Source of the DNA: CAWJTN01 sp963845895
Lineage (GTDB): Bacteria > Patescibacteriota > Microgenomatia > UBA1406 > GWC2-37-13
Reading direction: 5' to 3'
Assembly (NCBI GenBank): GCA_963845895.1
Contig: CAWJTN010000001.1
Coordinates: 1,116,001-1,180,000, forward strand
Length of the DNA stretch: 64,000 bases
The position numbers and the translations under genes are program-made. Under the pieces are notes generated by a model. It made no database searches and was not told the origin of the DNA. It worked only from the letters and a program-made list of their open reading frames with translations. This document shows positions 36,245 to 45,431 of the stretch, one piece after another; within the stretch, counting starts at the first letter, position 1, and each line of letters opens with the position of its first letter.

Positions 36245-36318
36245 TGGACCTATGGGGAGTTGAACCCCAAACCTTCGGAATGCAAATCCGACGCTCTGGC
36301 CAATTGAGCTATAGGCCC
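36245..36318 (-). tRNA. tRNA-Ala (TGC)
   Basis: 74 nt cloverleaf. The acceptor GGGCCTA pairs with TAGGTCC; anticodon loop TTTGCAT gives UGC; T arm TGGGG/CCCCA with TTCAACT. It lies 60 bases upstream of the 23S gene, the position of the classical spacer tRNA, although the 16S gene itself is absent. Confidence 0.93.
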
Positions 36319-36480
36319 ATACACATAATAAAAATCTAAAATTTCAAATTAAAAATTAATGCGAGGCTGTTAGGAGAGCTAACTTTGAGTCTCCAATGTT
36401 GCCGTCAGAATTGGTTAATTTCCATTGGTAGAATGAAGTTTAGCAAAGCTGTTTTCAAAAGTCAACTAGATCAGATTATA

Positions 36481-36969
36481 TCATTGTCGTTGAGGTATTG
36501 GAGCGCAACGTTTGAAAAATGGTGTATATCTATATAATTTCGTTTTTGGTTTCAAATAATGAATATCTAATGGAAACCCCCCTTTTCTACTTAGTCTAAT
36601 AAGATTTTGCTGACGTAAATTTCCTTCAGCTTTTTCTAATCTGCTTTCGATAATTGCTAGTCCAAAATTTGTTCCACTTGAGTAGTCAGATCCTGATGTA
36701 TTCGTCAAGCTAGAGTTATCCATCCAGATAAATTCTTCATCAACCTGTGGATCGAGTTTTTCAAATGTATTAAATCCTAAAGAACTGATATTTTTCATAA
36801 ACTCAAACATGTAGAGATGATCTAAACCAAATTGGTTATAAACCTGAAGATACTGTTTTAACCAATTCAAAACATCATTTACATCTGTTTTAATACCAAG
36901 TTGCTTAACTGAAGATTCTATTAAAGCAAAAGTTTGTTTCTCATCAAGCGCGCTTAATTTTTCTGTCAT
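36481..36969 (-). CDS. Orphan protein, unknown function
   Basis: A 162 aa soluble protein with no recognised family. The N-terminal half is helical (EKQTFALIESSVKQLGIK, NDVLNWLKQYLQVYNQFG). The C-terminus is basic and aromatic (KTKLYRYTPFFKRCAPIPQ). It occupies the place where a 16S gene would be expected ahead of tRNA-Ala. Start at the ATG 36969 with an AT-rich upstream region. Confidence 0.55.
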   Translation of the reverse strand: MTEKLSALDEKQTFALIESSVKQLGIKTDVNDVLNWLKQYLQVYNQFGLDHLYMFEFMKNISSLGFNTFEKLDPQVDEEFIWMDNSSLTNTSGSDYSSGTNFGLAIIESRLEKAEGNLRQQNLIRLSRKGGFPLDIHYLKPKTKLYRYTPFFKRCAPIPQRQ

Positions 36970-37078
36970 ATTTTAATTTGAATCTTAATGCTTTAAATAC
37001 TATCAAATTATCTTTTAATGTCAAGCTAAATAGTTTATTAGTTGAATTAGTAGCAAATAATTGTTTATATTATAACTT

Positions 37079-39436
37079 ATGACCCAAAAAAAGGACATTG
37101 TCTGGTTCGAGGAGGTCGGGAAGGAAGATGTCGGATTAGTTGGAGGGAAAGGTGCCAACTTAGGCGAGATGACCAATTCTAATTTTCCTATCCCCTACGG
37201 TTTCATCGTCACATCACAAGCATACTTTGATTTTATTAAAACAGCCAATATACAGCACAAGATAAACCACCTTCTTGGCCTAATCAACTATGAAAATCCC
37301 AGCGAACTCCAGCAAGCTTCCGATCACATAAAAGAACTCATAACAACTGCCAGTATGTCTGATGGTGTAGTTCATAAAATTGTTTCGTTCTACGAACAGT
37401 TAAAAATAAAAGAGGAAAAACGTTTTTCACGTGCCAACACAATCAAGGAAGGTTTACAGAACGTAAAAAATCTTTATTCCCAGGAAGTCGTCGCCGTTCG
37501 TTCTTCCGCAACAGCCGAGGATCTTCCGACTGCTTCATTTGCCGGTCAACAGGAGACCTATCTTAACGTTCAGGGAGAAACAAGATTGTTGAAGAAAGTT
37601 AAGGATTGTTGGGCTTCCCTGTTTACTCCACGAGCCATTTATTATCGATATGAGCAAAGATTTGACCATTTTAAAATAGGACTTGCGGTAGTTGTTCAAC
37701 GGATGGTGGAGTCGGATAAATCTGGTATATCATTCAGTCTTGATCCTGTGACAAATGATAAGAATAAGATAGTTATAGAAGCAATATTTGGTCTGGGAGA
37801 GTATATAGTAGGAGGAAAAGTCACGCCTGATCATTACGAAGTAGATAAAAATTCCTTGGTAATTTTAAAAAAAGAAATTAAACTTCAAAAAATATTTTTA
37901 AAAAAATTTGCTACATCAAACAAAGAGTATTCCTTAAAGAAAGAAAAAGGTGAAAAGCAGAAGATTTCTGACGAAGAAATTATAAAAATAGCTCTTTTAG
38001 TTAAAGAAATTGAGAATCATTACTTCTTTCCTCAAGATATTGAATGGGCGATTGAAAAAGATAGGGTTTATATTGTTCAGTCAAGACCAATCACAACCCT
38101 GAAGCAGAACAAGTTCACTTCAGGGCAAGCAATAAAAGAGAATGATAAAAGACTTCCCATTTTGACGGGTTCTCCGGCTTCTCCAGGTGTCGGATCGGGT
38201 CCTGTGAATATTATGCTATCACCAAAAGACATCGGTAAAATTAATAAAGGCGATATTCTTGTTGCTCCCCAGACCAACCCCGATTATGTTCCGGCCATGA
38301 AAAAAGCAGCTGCAATTGTCACAGATAAAGGCGGAAGGACCTCACATGCCGCCATTGTCTCTCGAGAACTGGGAATACCTGCGGTTGTCGGCACGGAAAA
38401 AGCTACCAAAGTTTTAAAAAATAGCGAAATTGTCACAGTTGATGGGTCGGCAGGAGAAATTTATAAAGGTAAAACCAATAAAGTAAATTTATCAGATAAG
38501 ACCAGTTTAACCAAGAATAAAACGAAGACTCATCTCTTAAAAACAATTACGAAAGTCTACTGTAATTTAGCTGACCCAGATCAGGTTGAGAAGATTGCCA
38601 AAATGGATGTTGACGGTATTGGTTTACTCCGGGCAGAATTTATAATTGCTCAGATTGGCACCCATCCTAAAGAGTTTATCCGGCAAAAAAAACAGAAAAT
38701 TTTTATAAATAGATTAGCCAAAGATTTAATCCACTTCGCCAAAGCTTTCTATCCCAGACCGGTTGTTTACAGGGCGACAGACTTTAAGACAAACGAATAC
38801 AGGAATCTTAAAGGAGGCAAAGACTACGAACCGCAGGAGGAGAATCCTATGCTTGGTTTTAGAGGAGCCTATAGGTATATTGCAAATCCCGACGTTTTTC
38901 AACTCGAACTTGAAGCGATAGGGAAAGTTTATGACATGGGTTATTCGAATCTTCATTTAATGATTCCATTTGTAAGGGTTCCTTGGGAGCTAATAAAAAT
39001 AAAAAACATTATTCAAAATTATGGTCTAACCAAATATCCTGCCTTTAAACTGTGGATAATGGTTGAAGTTCCAGCCTGTGCTTTGGCTCTTAAGGAATTT
39101 ATCGACATTGGTATCGATGGTGTTTCCATTGGTACAAATGACTTAACTATGATGTTATTGGGAGTAGACAGGGATAATTCTGAAGTTGCAACTATTTATG
39201 ATGAAAGACATCCGGCTGTTGTAAATATTTTAAAATATATAGTAGAGACCTGTGTAGAATCTGGTGTAACTGCTTCAATTTGTGGACAGGCAGCCTCTGA
39301 TTATCCAGATTTGGTTGAAAAATTGGTAGCGTCTGGAATAACCAGTGTTTCTGTAAATCCTGATGCAATTTACAGGACTAGAGAAAACATTTACAATATA
39401 GAAAGAAAAATCTATGGCAAACATAAAAAAGATTGA
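37079..39436 (+). CDS. ppsA: Phosphoenolpyruvate synthase
   Basis: A 785 aa protein of normal length. The N-terminal ATP-grasp/PEP-binding domain (VGGKGANLGEMTNSNFPIPYG, VAVRSSATAEDLPTASFAGQ) is followed by the swivelling phosphohistidine domain (TDKGGRTSHAAIVSRELGIP) and the TIM-barrel catalytic domain (GLLRAEF, LMIPFVR, SIGTNDLTMMLLGVDRD, and ASICGQAASD with the catalytic Cys). It makes PEP from pyruvate and ATP, working with enolase and phosphoglycerate mutase. TATTAT is 5 bases before the ATG. It overlaps eno by 23 bases. Confidence 0.95.
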   Translation: MTQKKDIVWFEEVGKEDVGLVGGKGANLGEMTNSNFPIPYGFIVTSQAYFDFIKTANIQHKINHLLGLINYENPSELQQASDHIKELITTASMSDGVVHKIVSFYEQLKIKEEKRFSRANTIKEGLQNVKNLYSQEVVAVRSSATAEDLPTASFAGQQETYLNVQGETRLLKKVKDCWASLFTPRAIYYRYEQRFDHFKIGLAVVVQRMVESDKSGISFSLDPVTNDKNKIVIEAIFGLGEYIVGGKVTPDHYEVDKNSLVILKKEIKLQKIFLKKFATSNKEYSLKKEKGEKQKISDEEIIKIALLVKEIENHYFFPQDIEWAIEKDRVYIVQSRPITTLKQNKFTSGQAIKENDKRLPILTGSPASPGVGSGPVNIMLSPKDIGKINKGDILVAPQTNPDYVPAMKKAAAIVTDKGGRTSHAAIVSRELGIPAVVGTEKATKVLKNSEIVTVDGSAGEIYKGKTNKVNLSDKTSLTKNKTKTHLLKTITKVYCNLADPDQVEKIAKMDVDGIGLLRAEFIIAQIGTHPKEFIRQKKQKIFINRLAKDLIHFAKAFYPRPVVYRATDFKTNEYRNLKGGKDYEPQEENPMLGFRGAYRYIANPDVFQLELEAIGKVYDMGYSNLHLMIPFVRVPWELIKIKNIIQNYGLTKYPAFKLWIMVEVPACALALKEFIDIGIDGVSIGTNDLTMMLLGVDRDNSEVATIYDERHPAVVNILKYIVETCVESGVTASICGQAASDYPDLVEKLVASGITSVSVNPDAIYRTRENIYNIERKIYGKHKKD

Positions 39437-40694
39437 GGCCTATGAAATTATAGATTCGCGAGGATTTCCCACCTTGGAAGGCAGACTAACTTTGGATAAC
39501 AATCATGAGGTTACGACTGCGATACCTGCCGGAACATCTATTGGTAAATATGAAGCTGTAGAGTTACGAGATAATGATCCAAAGCGGATGGAGGGAATGG
39601 GCGTATCAAAAGCAGTATCTTATATAAATGAGCTTATTGGTCCGAAACTTGTTGGTGTTTCCCCATTGAAGCAACAGGAAGTTGATCTATGGTTGATAAA
39701 AGCGGACGGTACTAAAAATAAAAGCAAACTCGGTGGAAATACTACATTAACTATTTCTCAGCTAATAGTTAAGGCAGCTGCAAAAGAGCTAAATGTTCCA
39801 CTATTTCAATATATAAATAGTTTATATAAATCAATATTTAAATCGGAAATTCGGCTCGAAAAATTGCCTGATCCGATCTTTAATATCATAAACGGCGGTA
39901 AACACGCAAATAACAGCTTAGAGTTTCAAGAATTTCAGGTAATTCCATCGTCGTCGCTTACTTTTGGTAAAGCCTATGAGTTAGCAGTTGAACTTTTTCA
40001 TGAGTTAAAAAAAGTCTTGATCTATCGTAATGCAAATATTTCAGTAGGTGAAGAAGGTGGTTTTACGCCTAATTTTACAACTAACATTGATGCAATAGAA
40101 GTATTAAATGAGACAATCAGTCAAAAAGGACTCAAAGTCGGTTTGGACGTGTTTATTGGACTTGATATAGCAGCCTCATATTTCTTTAAAAATAACCATT
40201 ATTATATTAAAGATAAACCACATCCATTAAAGGCCAACGAATATTTAGAGTTTATCATAAGTCTGATTAAAAATTACTCGATTCTTGTTCTTGAGGATCC
40301 TATAAATCAAGACGACTGGGAGAGTTGGAGTAAGTTAAATCAAGTGATTCCAAAGAATATTTACTTGGTGGGAGATGATATTTTGACCACGAACAAAATC
40401 AGACTTGAAAAAGCCATACATGAAAGAACATGTACTACTATTTTGATAAAACCAAATCAAATTGGCACAATCACAGAGACTCTGGAAGTGATTGATGTTG
40501 CTAGGAAAAATAATTTTAATTATATTGTTTCTCATAGATCCGGTGAAACTAATGACAGTTTCATAGCCGATTTTGCTGTAGGTGTCCAGGCAGACTTCGT
40601 TAAATTCGGTGCTCCTTGCCGGGGTGAACGTGTCGCCAAATACAATCGCCTGTGGCAAATCGAAAGGGAAGGATTGAAAAAAATAACCAAATAA
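39414..40694 (+). CDS. eno: Enolase
   Basis: A 426 aa protein. The N-terminal domain begins YEIIDSRGFPTLE and includes GTSIGKYEAVELRD. The barrel carries NIINGGKHANN, GEEGGFTP, DIAASYF, the Glu/Asp metal ligands in VLEDPI and LVGDDIL, the catalytic Lys in LIKPNQIGT, and SHRSGETNDSFIADFAVG. It converts 2-phosphoglycerate to PEP. The overlap with ppsA shows cotranscription and joint control of the PEP branch. Confidence 0.97.
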   Translation: MANIKKIEAYEIIDSRGFPTLEGRLTLDNNHEVTTAIPAGTSIGKYEAVELRDNDPKRMEGMGVSKAVSYINELIGPKLVGVSPLKQQEVDLWLIKADGTKNKSKLGGNTTLTISQLIVKAAAKELNVPLFQYINSLYKSIFKSEIRLEKLPDPIFNIINGGKHANNSLEFQEFQVIPSSSLTFGKAYELAVELFHELKKVLIYRNANISVGEEGGFTPNFTTNIDAIEVLNETISQKGLKVGLDVFIGLDIAASYFFKNNHYYIKDKPHPLKANEYLEFIISLIKNYSILVLEDPINQDDWESWSKLNQVIPKNIYLVGDDILTTNKIRLEKAIHERTCTTILIKPNQIGTITETLEVIDVARKNNFNYIVSHRSGETNDSFIADFAVGVQADFVKFGAPCRGERVAKYNRLWQIEREGLKKITK

Positions 40695-40722
40695 ACAAAT
40701 TGCAAATCTCAGATTCTGAATA

Positions 40723-42387
40723 TTATCTCCTTAGCTTACAAGCTTCAATAAATTCCAGAAATATTGCGTGGGGTTTTAGAGGGCGGGATTTATATTCTGG
40801 ATGACCTTGGGTTCCAAGGTAAAATGGATGAATGTCTTTTGGTAATTCTACAATTTCCACAAGGTTTTCTACGACCGATCGGGCAGATATAATCAAACCT
40901 CTTTCTTCAAAATTTTTTATATATTTGTTGTTAAATTCATATCTATGTCTGTGTCTTTCAGTTGTCAAACCTGTATTTTTATCAATAAATCCTCCGAATC
41001 TATTGTAAGCATCCCAAGCTAAGGTATTTTTCTTAACTCGCGCTTTCCAAGCTCCAAGCCTCATTGTTCCTCCATAAGCTCTTCTCTTCATAAACTCTTT
41101 TTGTTTAGGCATAAGATGAATGACAGGATGTGAAGTCTTAGAGTTATTTTCAGTAGTATTTGCATCTTTCCAATTTAAAATATCTCTGGCAAATGAGATA
41201 ACCGCTAGTTGCATTCCATAACAAAGTCCTAGATAAGGTATTTTGCTTTTTCTAGCATAACCAGCAGCTGTAATCATTCCTTCGGCTCCCCTATCTCCCC
41301 AACCTATTGGAACAATTAAACCGTCAACTTTACCAAAGAATGATGTTGGTTCTTCGCGGGAGACTTTTTCAGCATCGATCCAAACTGTTTCAACCTTAAG
41401 GTTGTTAAACCAAGCTGCGTGTTGCAATGCATCAAAAAGTGCAGCGTAGGAATCTTTAAGCTGATACTCACCGGTAGCAAAATATTTTCCTACAATCCCA
41501 ACTTGTATTTTCTTTTCTGAATTTTCTATTTTTTTAACTTTCTTGACAAATATTTCCCAATCTGAGAAATTTTCTTTTTCTTTTTTCAATCCCAGTCTAG
41601 CTAGTAATCTGTTATGAAAGTTTTGCTCCTTAAGAAGAAGTGGAAGTTCATAAATAATATCGACATCTGGAGCAGATATCACATCTTCAGGATGTATATT
41701 ACAGAATAAGGCAAATCTATCTTTCCTACGTTTGTCCATTGTTTTTTCAGAGCGGGCAACGATAAAATCTGGTTGAATCCCCATAGTATTTAATGTTCGT
41801 ACAGAAAGTTGAATTGGTTTGGTTTTGGGTTCGCCGAGGTGTTTAGGCGTCGGCATATAACCAACGTGAATATGGGCAACGTCTCCCGGGTTTTTAAAAG
41901 ACAGAATCCTTGAAGCTTCATAGTAAAAAACGTTCTGATACTCCCCTGCTGTTCCGCCCAACTCAACTACGACAACATCTGCCTTATGTTTTTTTCCAGC
42001 ATCGATTATCCTTCTTAAAATTTCGTTTGTAATGTAAGGGATGGCTTCGACGTCTTCTCCGTTATATTCAAATCTACGCTCTTTTTCTATGACTGATTTG
42101 TAAATCTGACCCATTGTTATAAAATTTTCACATCCTACGTCAATATCCAAAAATTTTTCGTAGGTCCCCAGATCCATATCTGCTTCTGTTCCATCTTCAC
42201 ATAAGAAAGGGTCACCATGCTCGATTGGGTTTATTGTCCCGGCATCAATATTTAAATAGTTCTCACATTTGACTGGTGTGACTTTGAAACCTGATTTTTG
42301 CAGAAGAAAGGCTACGGAGGCGGCAATAGTACCTTTTCCTATGCCTGATATTACGCCGCCGGAAACAAATACGTATTTTGTTTTCAT
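40723..42387 (-). CDS. pyrG: CTP synthase
   Basis: A 554 aa protein of full length. The synthase domain begins KYVFVSGGVISGIGKGTIAASVAFLL and has KCENYLNIDAGTINPIEHGD and the glycine-rich GGTAGEYQN. The glutaminase domain has the nucleophile loop YLGLCYGMQLAVISFAR with the catalytic Cys, and the His-Glu pair near the C-terminus (GTQGHPEYKSRP). It aminates UTP to CTP. It is convergent with eno. Confidence 0.97.
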   Translation of the reverse strand: MKTKYVFVSGGVISGIGKGTIAASVAFLLQKSGFKVTPVKCENYLNIDAGTINPIEHGDPFLCEDGTEADMDLGTYEKFLDIDVGCENFITMGQIYKSVIEKERRFEYNGEDVEAIPYITNEILRRIIDAGKKHKADVVVVELGGTAGEYQNVFYYEASRILSFKNPGDVAHIHVGYMPTPKHLGEPKTKPIQLSVRTLNTMGIQPDFIVARSEKTMDKRRKDRFALFCNIHPEDVISAPDVDIIYELPLLLKEQNFHNRLLARLGLKKEKENFSDWEIFVKKVKKIENSEKKIQVGIVGKYFATGEYQLKDSYAALFDALQHAAWFNNLKVETVWIDAEKVSREEPTSFFGKVDGLIVPIGWGDRGAEGMITAAGYARKSKIPYLGLCYGMQLAVISFARDILNWKDANTTENNSKTSHPVIHLMPKQKEFMKRRAYGGTMRLGAWKARVKKNTLAWDAYNRFGGFIDKNTGLTTERHRHRYEFNNKYIKNFEERGLIISARSVVENLVEIVELPKDIHPFYLGTQGHPEYKSRPLKPHAIFLEFIEACKLRR

Positions 42388-42642
42388 ACCACTTCGCTAT
42401 TATCCGATTATAAAAATAATAGCTTCGTTAGGTATAGTCGATATCGGTAAATTAAATTTATGCCTAACGTAGTTATTAAATTTATTTTAATAACGGAGTG
42501 GCATCACGGAACTTCAGTATACAGAGTAAGAATAAACTTGTCAAACAAATAATTAATTGATAAAATTGCATTATGTTGGATGTCAAAAGTTAAATGTTAA
42601 AACTAGATTTGACATTTGACATTTAATATTTAAGATAAATTA
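42388..42642 (+). promoter_or_regulatory. Divergent pyrG-rplS gap
   Basis: 255 bases without a convincing gene (a 30-codon frame from 42461 looks incidental). On the minus strand TATAAT-like boxes precede pyrG. On the plus strand a short-period AT repeat (AAATGTTAAA, TTTGACATTTGACATTTAAT, about 42585-42632) leads into rplS and contains TTGACA words. Confidence 0.4.
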
Positions 42643-42966
42643 ATGGCCAACTCATTTATTTATAAAGACAAAACTTTTAGAATTGGAAGTACAGTTAACC
42701 TTACTTATAAATTTAAAGAAGGTGACAAAGAACGAAAGCAGGTTTTTAAAGGGATTTTGATAGCTGTAAAAGGTAACACACCCCAAACGAAAATGATTAT
42801 GGTTCGAAAAATATCTCGTTCTGGAGTCGGAGTTGAGAGGATAATTCCTTTAATATCTCCTTTTCTTGAAAATATAACCCTGCAGAAAAAAGCAGCACCC
42901 AGAAGAAGCAAACTGTATTTTTTGAGAAAACTTTCTGATCAACAGGTAAAAGCACACTTATCATAA
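42643..42966 (+). CDS. rplS: Ribosomal protein bL19
   Basis: A 107 aa basic protein. The bL19 pattern is visible: FRIGSTVNLTYKFKEGDKERKQVFKG, TKMIMVRKISRSGVGVERIIPLISPFLENITL, KKAAPRRSKLYFLRKL. It lies at the 30S-50S interface. It is followed by a REP-like palindrome and yraN. Confidence 0.95.
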   Translation: MANSFIYKDKTFRIGSTVNLTYKFKEGDKERKQVFKGILIAVKGNTPQTKMIMVRKISRSGVGVERIIPLISPFLENITLQKKAAPRRSKLYFLRKLSDQQVKAHLS

Positions 42967-42975
42967 GAAATTAAT

Positions 42976-43059
42976 TTGTCATTGCGACCCCGATGAAAAT
43001 CGGGGGAAGCAATCTAGTCAAATGAGATTACTTCGTCGTTTCACTCCTCGTAATGACAA
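42976..43059. repeat. REP-like palindromic element
   Basis: TTGTCATTGCGA at the left and CGTAATGACAA at the right are inverted. Inside is CCCCGAT-GAAA-ATCGGGG, then GCAATCT...GAGATTaCTTC. This GTCATTGCGA...AAGCAATC...TCGTAATGAC composition is that of dispersed palindromic repeats seen in many bacteria. The right end touches the start region of yraN. Confidence 0.75.
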
Positions 43060-43070
43060 CAGTTGTTATA

Positions 43071-43451
43071 ATGACTACTTACAATAAGGATATTGGGAAA
43101 CTTGGCGAAAAATATGCTTCTGATTTTCTTCGCTCAAAAGGTTATATAATCCTGGAAAATAATTTTCATACTCACTGGGGAGAGATTGATTTAATTGCAA
43201 AAAAAGACAAGAAAATATATTTTATTGAAGTGAAAACAAGAGTTGGAGAGAGCAAAGGAAAACCCTATGAGGCTGTCGACTTTATTAAGGTTAAACATTT
43301 AATGCGGCCTATCCAGTTATATCTATTGAAAAAAAACCTAAAAGATTATAAGCTTTCTTTAGACGTTATATCGGTTGTGTTAAATGCAGACAGATCAGTT
43401 AAGGAAATTAAATACTATAAAGATGTTTATTCTGGGCGAGAAGGGAGGTGA
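43071..43451 (+). CDS. YraN/UPF0102 family nuclease-like protein
   Basis: About 126 aa. It has the family pattern GKLGEKYASDFLRSKGYIILENNFHTHWGEIDLIAKKDKKIYFIEVKTR, which is a restriction-endonuclease-like core (E...GEIDLI...EVK). The cellular role of this family is unsettled. The ATG at 43071 is preferred; an upstream ATG at 43053 overlaps the REP palindrome. It ends 6 bases before the next gene. Confidence 0.85.
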   Translation: MTTYNKDIGKLGEKYASDFLRSKGYIILENNFHTHWGEIDLIAKKDKKIYFIEVKTRVGESKGKPYEAVDFIKVKHLMRPIQLYLLKKNLKDYKLSLDVISVVLNADRSVKEIKYYKDVYSGREGR

Positions 43452-43457
43452 TTAAAG

Positions 43458-44108
43458 ATGATAGATATTTTAAACTCGATAATACTAGATTTCCTGCAAA
43501 GATCCCTAAACTTTCTACCAAGTTTTTTAAGCGGAATTGCGATACTTTTAATAGGTTTTATTATTGCAGCTTTTTTAAAAAAAGCACTTTTATCTCTTTT
43601 TCAGTTTGTCAGGCTAGCTTCTCTTTTGGAAAAAACAAGGTTGATGGCAAAAAGTGAAGTTAGAATCTGGGAGGAGGTATTGACTGAAATACTAAAGTGG
43701 ACGGTTGTGATAATGTTTCTTATTCCTACACTCGAGGTGTGGAATTTATCACAAGCAACAAATGTAATCAATCAATTTCTCTTTTATCTTCCAAATGTAA
43801 TCGTAGCGGTGATAATAGGTTTTGTCGGACTGCTCGCAGCCAATCTAGGCCATGATTTGGTTAAGCACAGCGTAAAGACAATTGGGGTAACATCGGCAAA
43901 CACCCTTGCTGTTTTCACAAAATGGTTGACGTTATTTTTTACTGTTTTGGTTGTTTTGAATCAGTTAGGCGTAGCGCAGGATTTGATAAGTATTTTGTTC
44001 ACAGGTATTGTTGCCATGTTAGCCCTAGCCGGCGGTCTGGCATTTGGGTTGGGTGGAAGGGATATTGCTAAGGAAGTTTTGGAAGAGCTAAGAAATAAGT
44101 TTAAGTAA
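43458..44108 (+). CDS. Membrane protein of the conserved TM-helix (mechanosensitive channel-like) family
   Basis: A 216 aa protein with four to five transmembrane segments (FLSGIAILLIGFIIAAFL, ILKWTVVIMFLIPTL, LPNVIVAVIIGFVGLLAANLG, WLTLFFTVLVVLNQL, IVAMLALAGGLAFGLGGRDIA). The last is the pore-helix-like AGGLAFGLGGRD motif of the TM_helix family found in small-conductance mechanosensitive proteins. No MscS cytoplasmic domain. A clear ribosome site GGGAGGTG precedes the ATG. Confidence 0.8.
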   Translation: MIDILNSIILDFLQRSLNFLPSFLSGIAILLIGFIIAAFLKKALLSLFQFVRLASLLEKTRLMAKSEVRIWEEVLTEILKWTVVIMFLIPTLEVWNLSQATNVINQFLFYLPNVIVAVIIGFVGLLAANLGHDLVKHSVKTIGVTSANTLAVFTKWLTLFFTVLVVLNQLGVAQDLISILFTGIVAMLALAGGLAFGLGGRDIAKEVLEELRNKFK

Positions 44109-44148
44109 GCGCTGAAATAAATATTATAGGGTAGTATAATTGTGACGT

Positions 44149-44307
44149 ATGATTCCTAGCAGAGAACAAGCTCAAAGGATATTAACTGAAAATCCTGATG
44201 CAATAAGTCGTGAATTCTTACACCTCTGGAGTGAAATATATCGTCTTATTAGTCCAACTTACCTAATCCAATTTTCCGAGTATTTTAATAGTTCTTTTAT
44301 TTTCTGA
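44149..44307 (+). pseudogene. Short orphan gene interrupted by a RAYT element
   Basis: TATAAT lies 8 bases before an ATG that opens a 52-codon frame, IPSREQAQRILTENPDAISR then EFLHLWSEIYRLI. From 44220 onward the coding sequence is the left inverted repeat of the RAYT element and then runs antisense to the transposase end, so the original gene was probably longer and was cut by the insertion. Confidence 0.45.
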
Positions 44308-45044
44308 TCCTCTGCATTTTTTAAGATAAATTGCTTATATTTGTATCCATTATTGCCAAAAGAAAACATAACCTTGTCCGTATTCAACCTTAAAGTATTT
44401 GTTGAGGTAATATATGATTCGATTGACGAATAAGGATAGTCGAATATATCTTCCATATTCTTTACTGCATTATGAGCATAGGAATTTGTATGAATATATC
44501 TTGAGACATAAATTAGATGTTCTTGGCTTACAATCTTTTTAGATCTAAATTGGGGAAGAAAGATAGGGCCTTTTCTCTTATTTTTAATATTGAAATATCT
44601 GGTTAACGAGTTTGAGATATTCGCCATAAATCTGATGACTCCTTTTTCTTTTAATTGTTTAATAAGAAAGTGATAATGATTTGGTAGGAGGCAAAATGAA
44701 AGTATATCAACTATAAAATACTTATGATAAAAGACTTCATCCCATCTAGATTTATAAATATCTTTTGGAAGTTGTTTTAAAAGAGAATAGCGTAATTTAG
44801 AAGATAAACTAGATCGGTAATAGCAAAAGGTATTTATAAATTCTTGACATAAATCTGGTGTAAATATAAGTTTGTTGTCTATCGTTTTATTGAAGATATG
44901 ATAAATTCCTCCATTGAAAAAAACATCATGTCTTGATGGCATAATTTCTAATTAAATGAAGATTATGGTTTTAATTCAATGGATTATAATCTACAATGTC
45001 TCTAATTTAGACCTTTAGGAAAGTCTAATGCACTCCAGAGGTGT
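44220..45044 (-). mobile_element. RAYT/IS200-like element with 14-bp inverted ends
   Basis: ACACCTCTGGAGTG (44220-44233) and CACTCCAGAGGTGT (45031-45044) are perfectly inverted and enclose one Y1 transposase gene. Next to the right end AGACCTTTAGGAAAGTCT can form a small hairpin. GAGGTGTTAT is repeated once just outside the right end. Confidence 0.65.
44259..44942 (-). CDS. REP-associated tyrosine transposase (Y1_Tnp family)
   Basis: A 227 aa protein. The HUH motif is in SFCLLPNHYHFLIKQ and the catalytic Tyr probably in NSLTRYFNIKNKRKGPIF. The N-terminal FNGGIYHIFNKTIDN and the R-YIHTN stretch are typical of RAYT proteins. These enzymes cut single-stranded DNA at hairpins. The gene is intact. 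The perfect inverted ends around a single copy are of interest, since RAYTs usually act on dispersed REPs such as the palindrome at 42976. Confidence 0.88.
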   Translation of the reverse strand: MPSRHDVFFNGGIYHIFNKTIDNKLIFTPDLCQEFINTFCYYRSSLSSKLRYSLLKQLPKDIYKSRWDEVFYHKYFIVDILSFCLLPNHYHFLIKQLKEKGVIRFMANISNSLTRYFNIKNKRKGPIFLPQFRSKKIVSQEHLIYVSRYIHTNSYAHNAVKNMEDIFDYPYSSIESYITSTNTLRLNTDKVMFSFGNNGYKYKQFILKNAEDQKIKELLKYSENWIR

Positions 45045-45082
45045 TATAGAGGTGTTATATTGGCTCTGAAAGGAGGTTAATT

Positions 45083-45331
45083 ATGTTTACATATAAAGCT
45101 GTAAATAATGCAACAGGTGAAAGATATTTTCCTGTCAAGATAGAATGGAATAACGCAGGTTCTATAATTTCTTTATCAATTTGGAAAGAAAATGGTCAAA
45201 TCCGGCAAATTAATAATCCCCTAAACTGGATAATAGAAATGGTTTATGATATGTCGGATGGAGAAATTAAAAAAATAGTGGAGGAAAACAAAAATAGAAA
45301 TGAAAAGTGGAAGATAGGCAAAATAAAATGA
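45083..45331 (+). CDS. Small protein of unknown function
   Basis: An 82 aa protein, soluble, with an N-terminal beta-rich half (FTYKAVNNATGERYFPVKIEW) and a charged helical C-terminus. AAAGGAGGTT stands 6 bases before the ATG, one of the few strong Shine-Dalgarno sites here. It is followed by a hairpin terminator. It may be a passenger next to the RAYT element. Confidence 0.5.
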   Translation: MFTYKAVNNATGERYFPVKIEWNNAGSIISLSIWKENGQIRQINNPLNWIIEMVYDMSDGEIKKIVEENKNRNEKWKIGKIK

Positions 45332-45387
45332 AGAAATTTAGTAAAAAATATAAAAATAAAGTTAACTAGATTTAAAGAACCGATAAT

Positions 45388-45420
45388 ATAAGTATGCCTT
45401 TTGGGTGTACTTATACTTTT
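45388..45420 (+). terminator. Intrinsic terminator after the 45083 gene
   Basis: ATAAGTA and TACTTAT pair, with a further TGCC/GGGTG-like inner pairing and a T-rich tail (ACTTTTT). Confidence 0.65.
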
Positions 45421-45431
45421 TGCTCTTAAAC

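Noticed and set aside
36386..36480. Possible further F1 copy (TTGAGTCTCC...CAGAATTGG) near tRNA-Ala
   Set aside because: The match to the core is too weak and the frame lacks the P-E-W-N-T-L pattern; likely chance.
42461..42553. 30-codon frame upstream of rplS
   Set aside because: No promoter placement, ribosome site or coherent composition; it lies in a regulatory gap.
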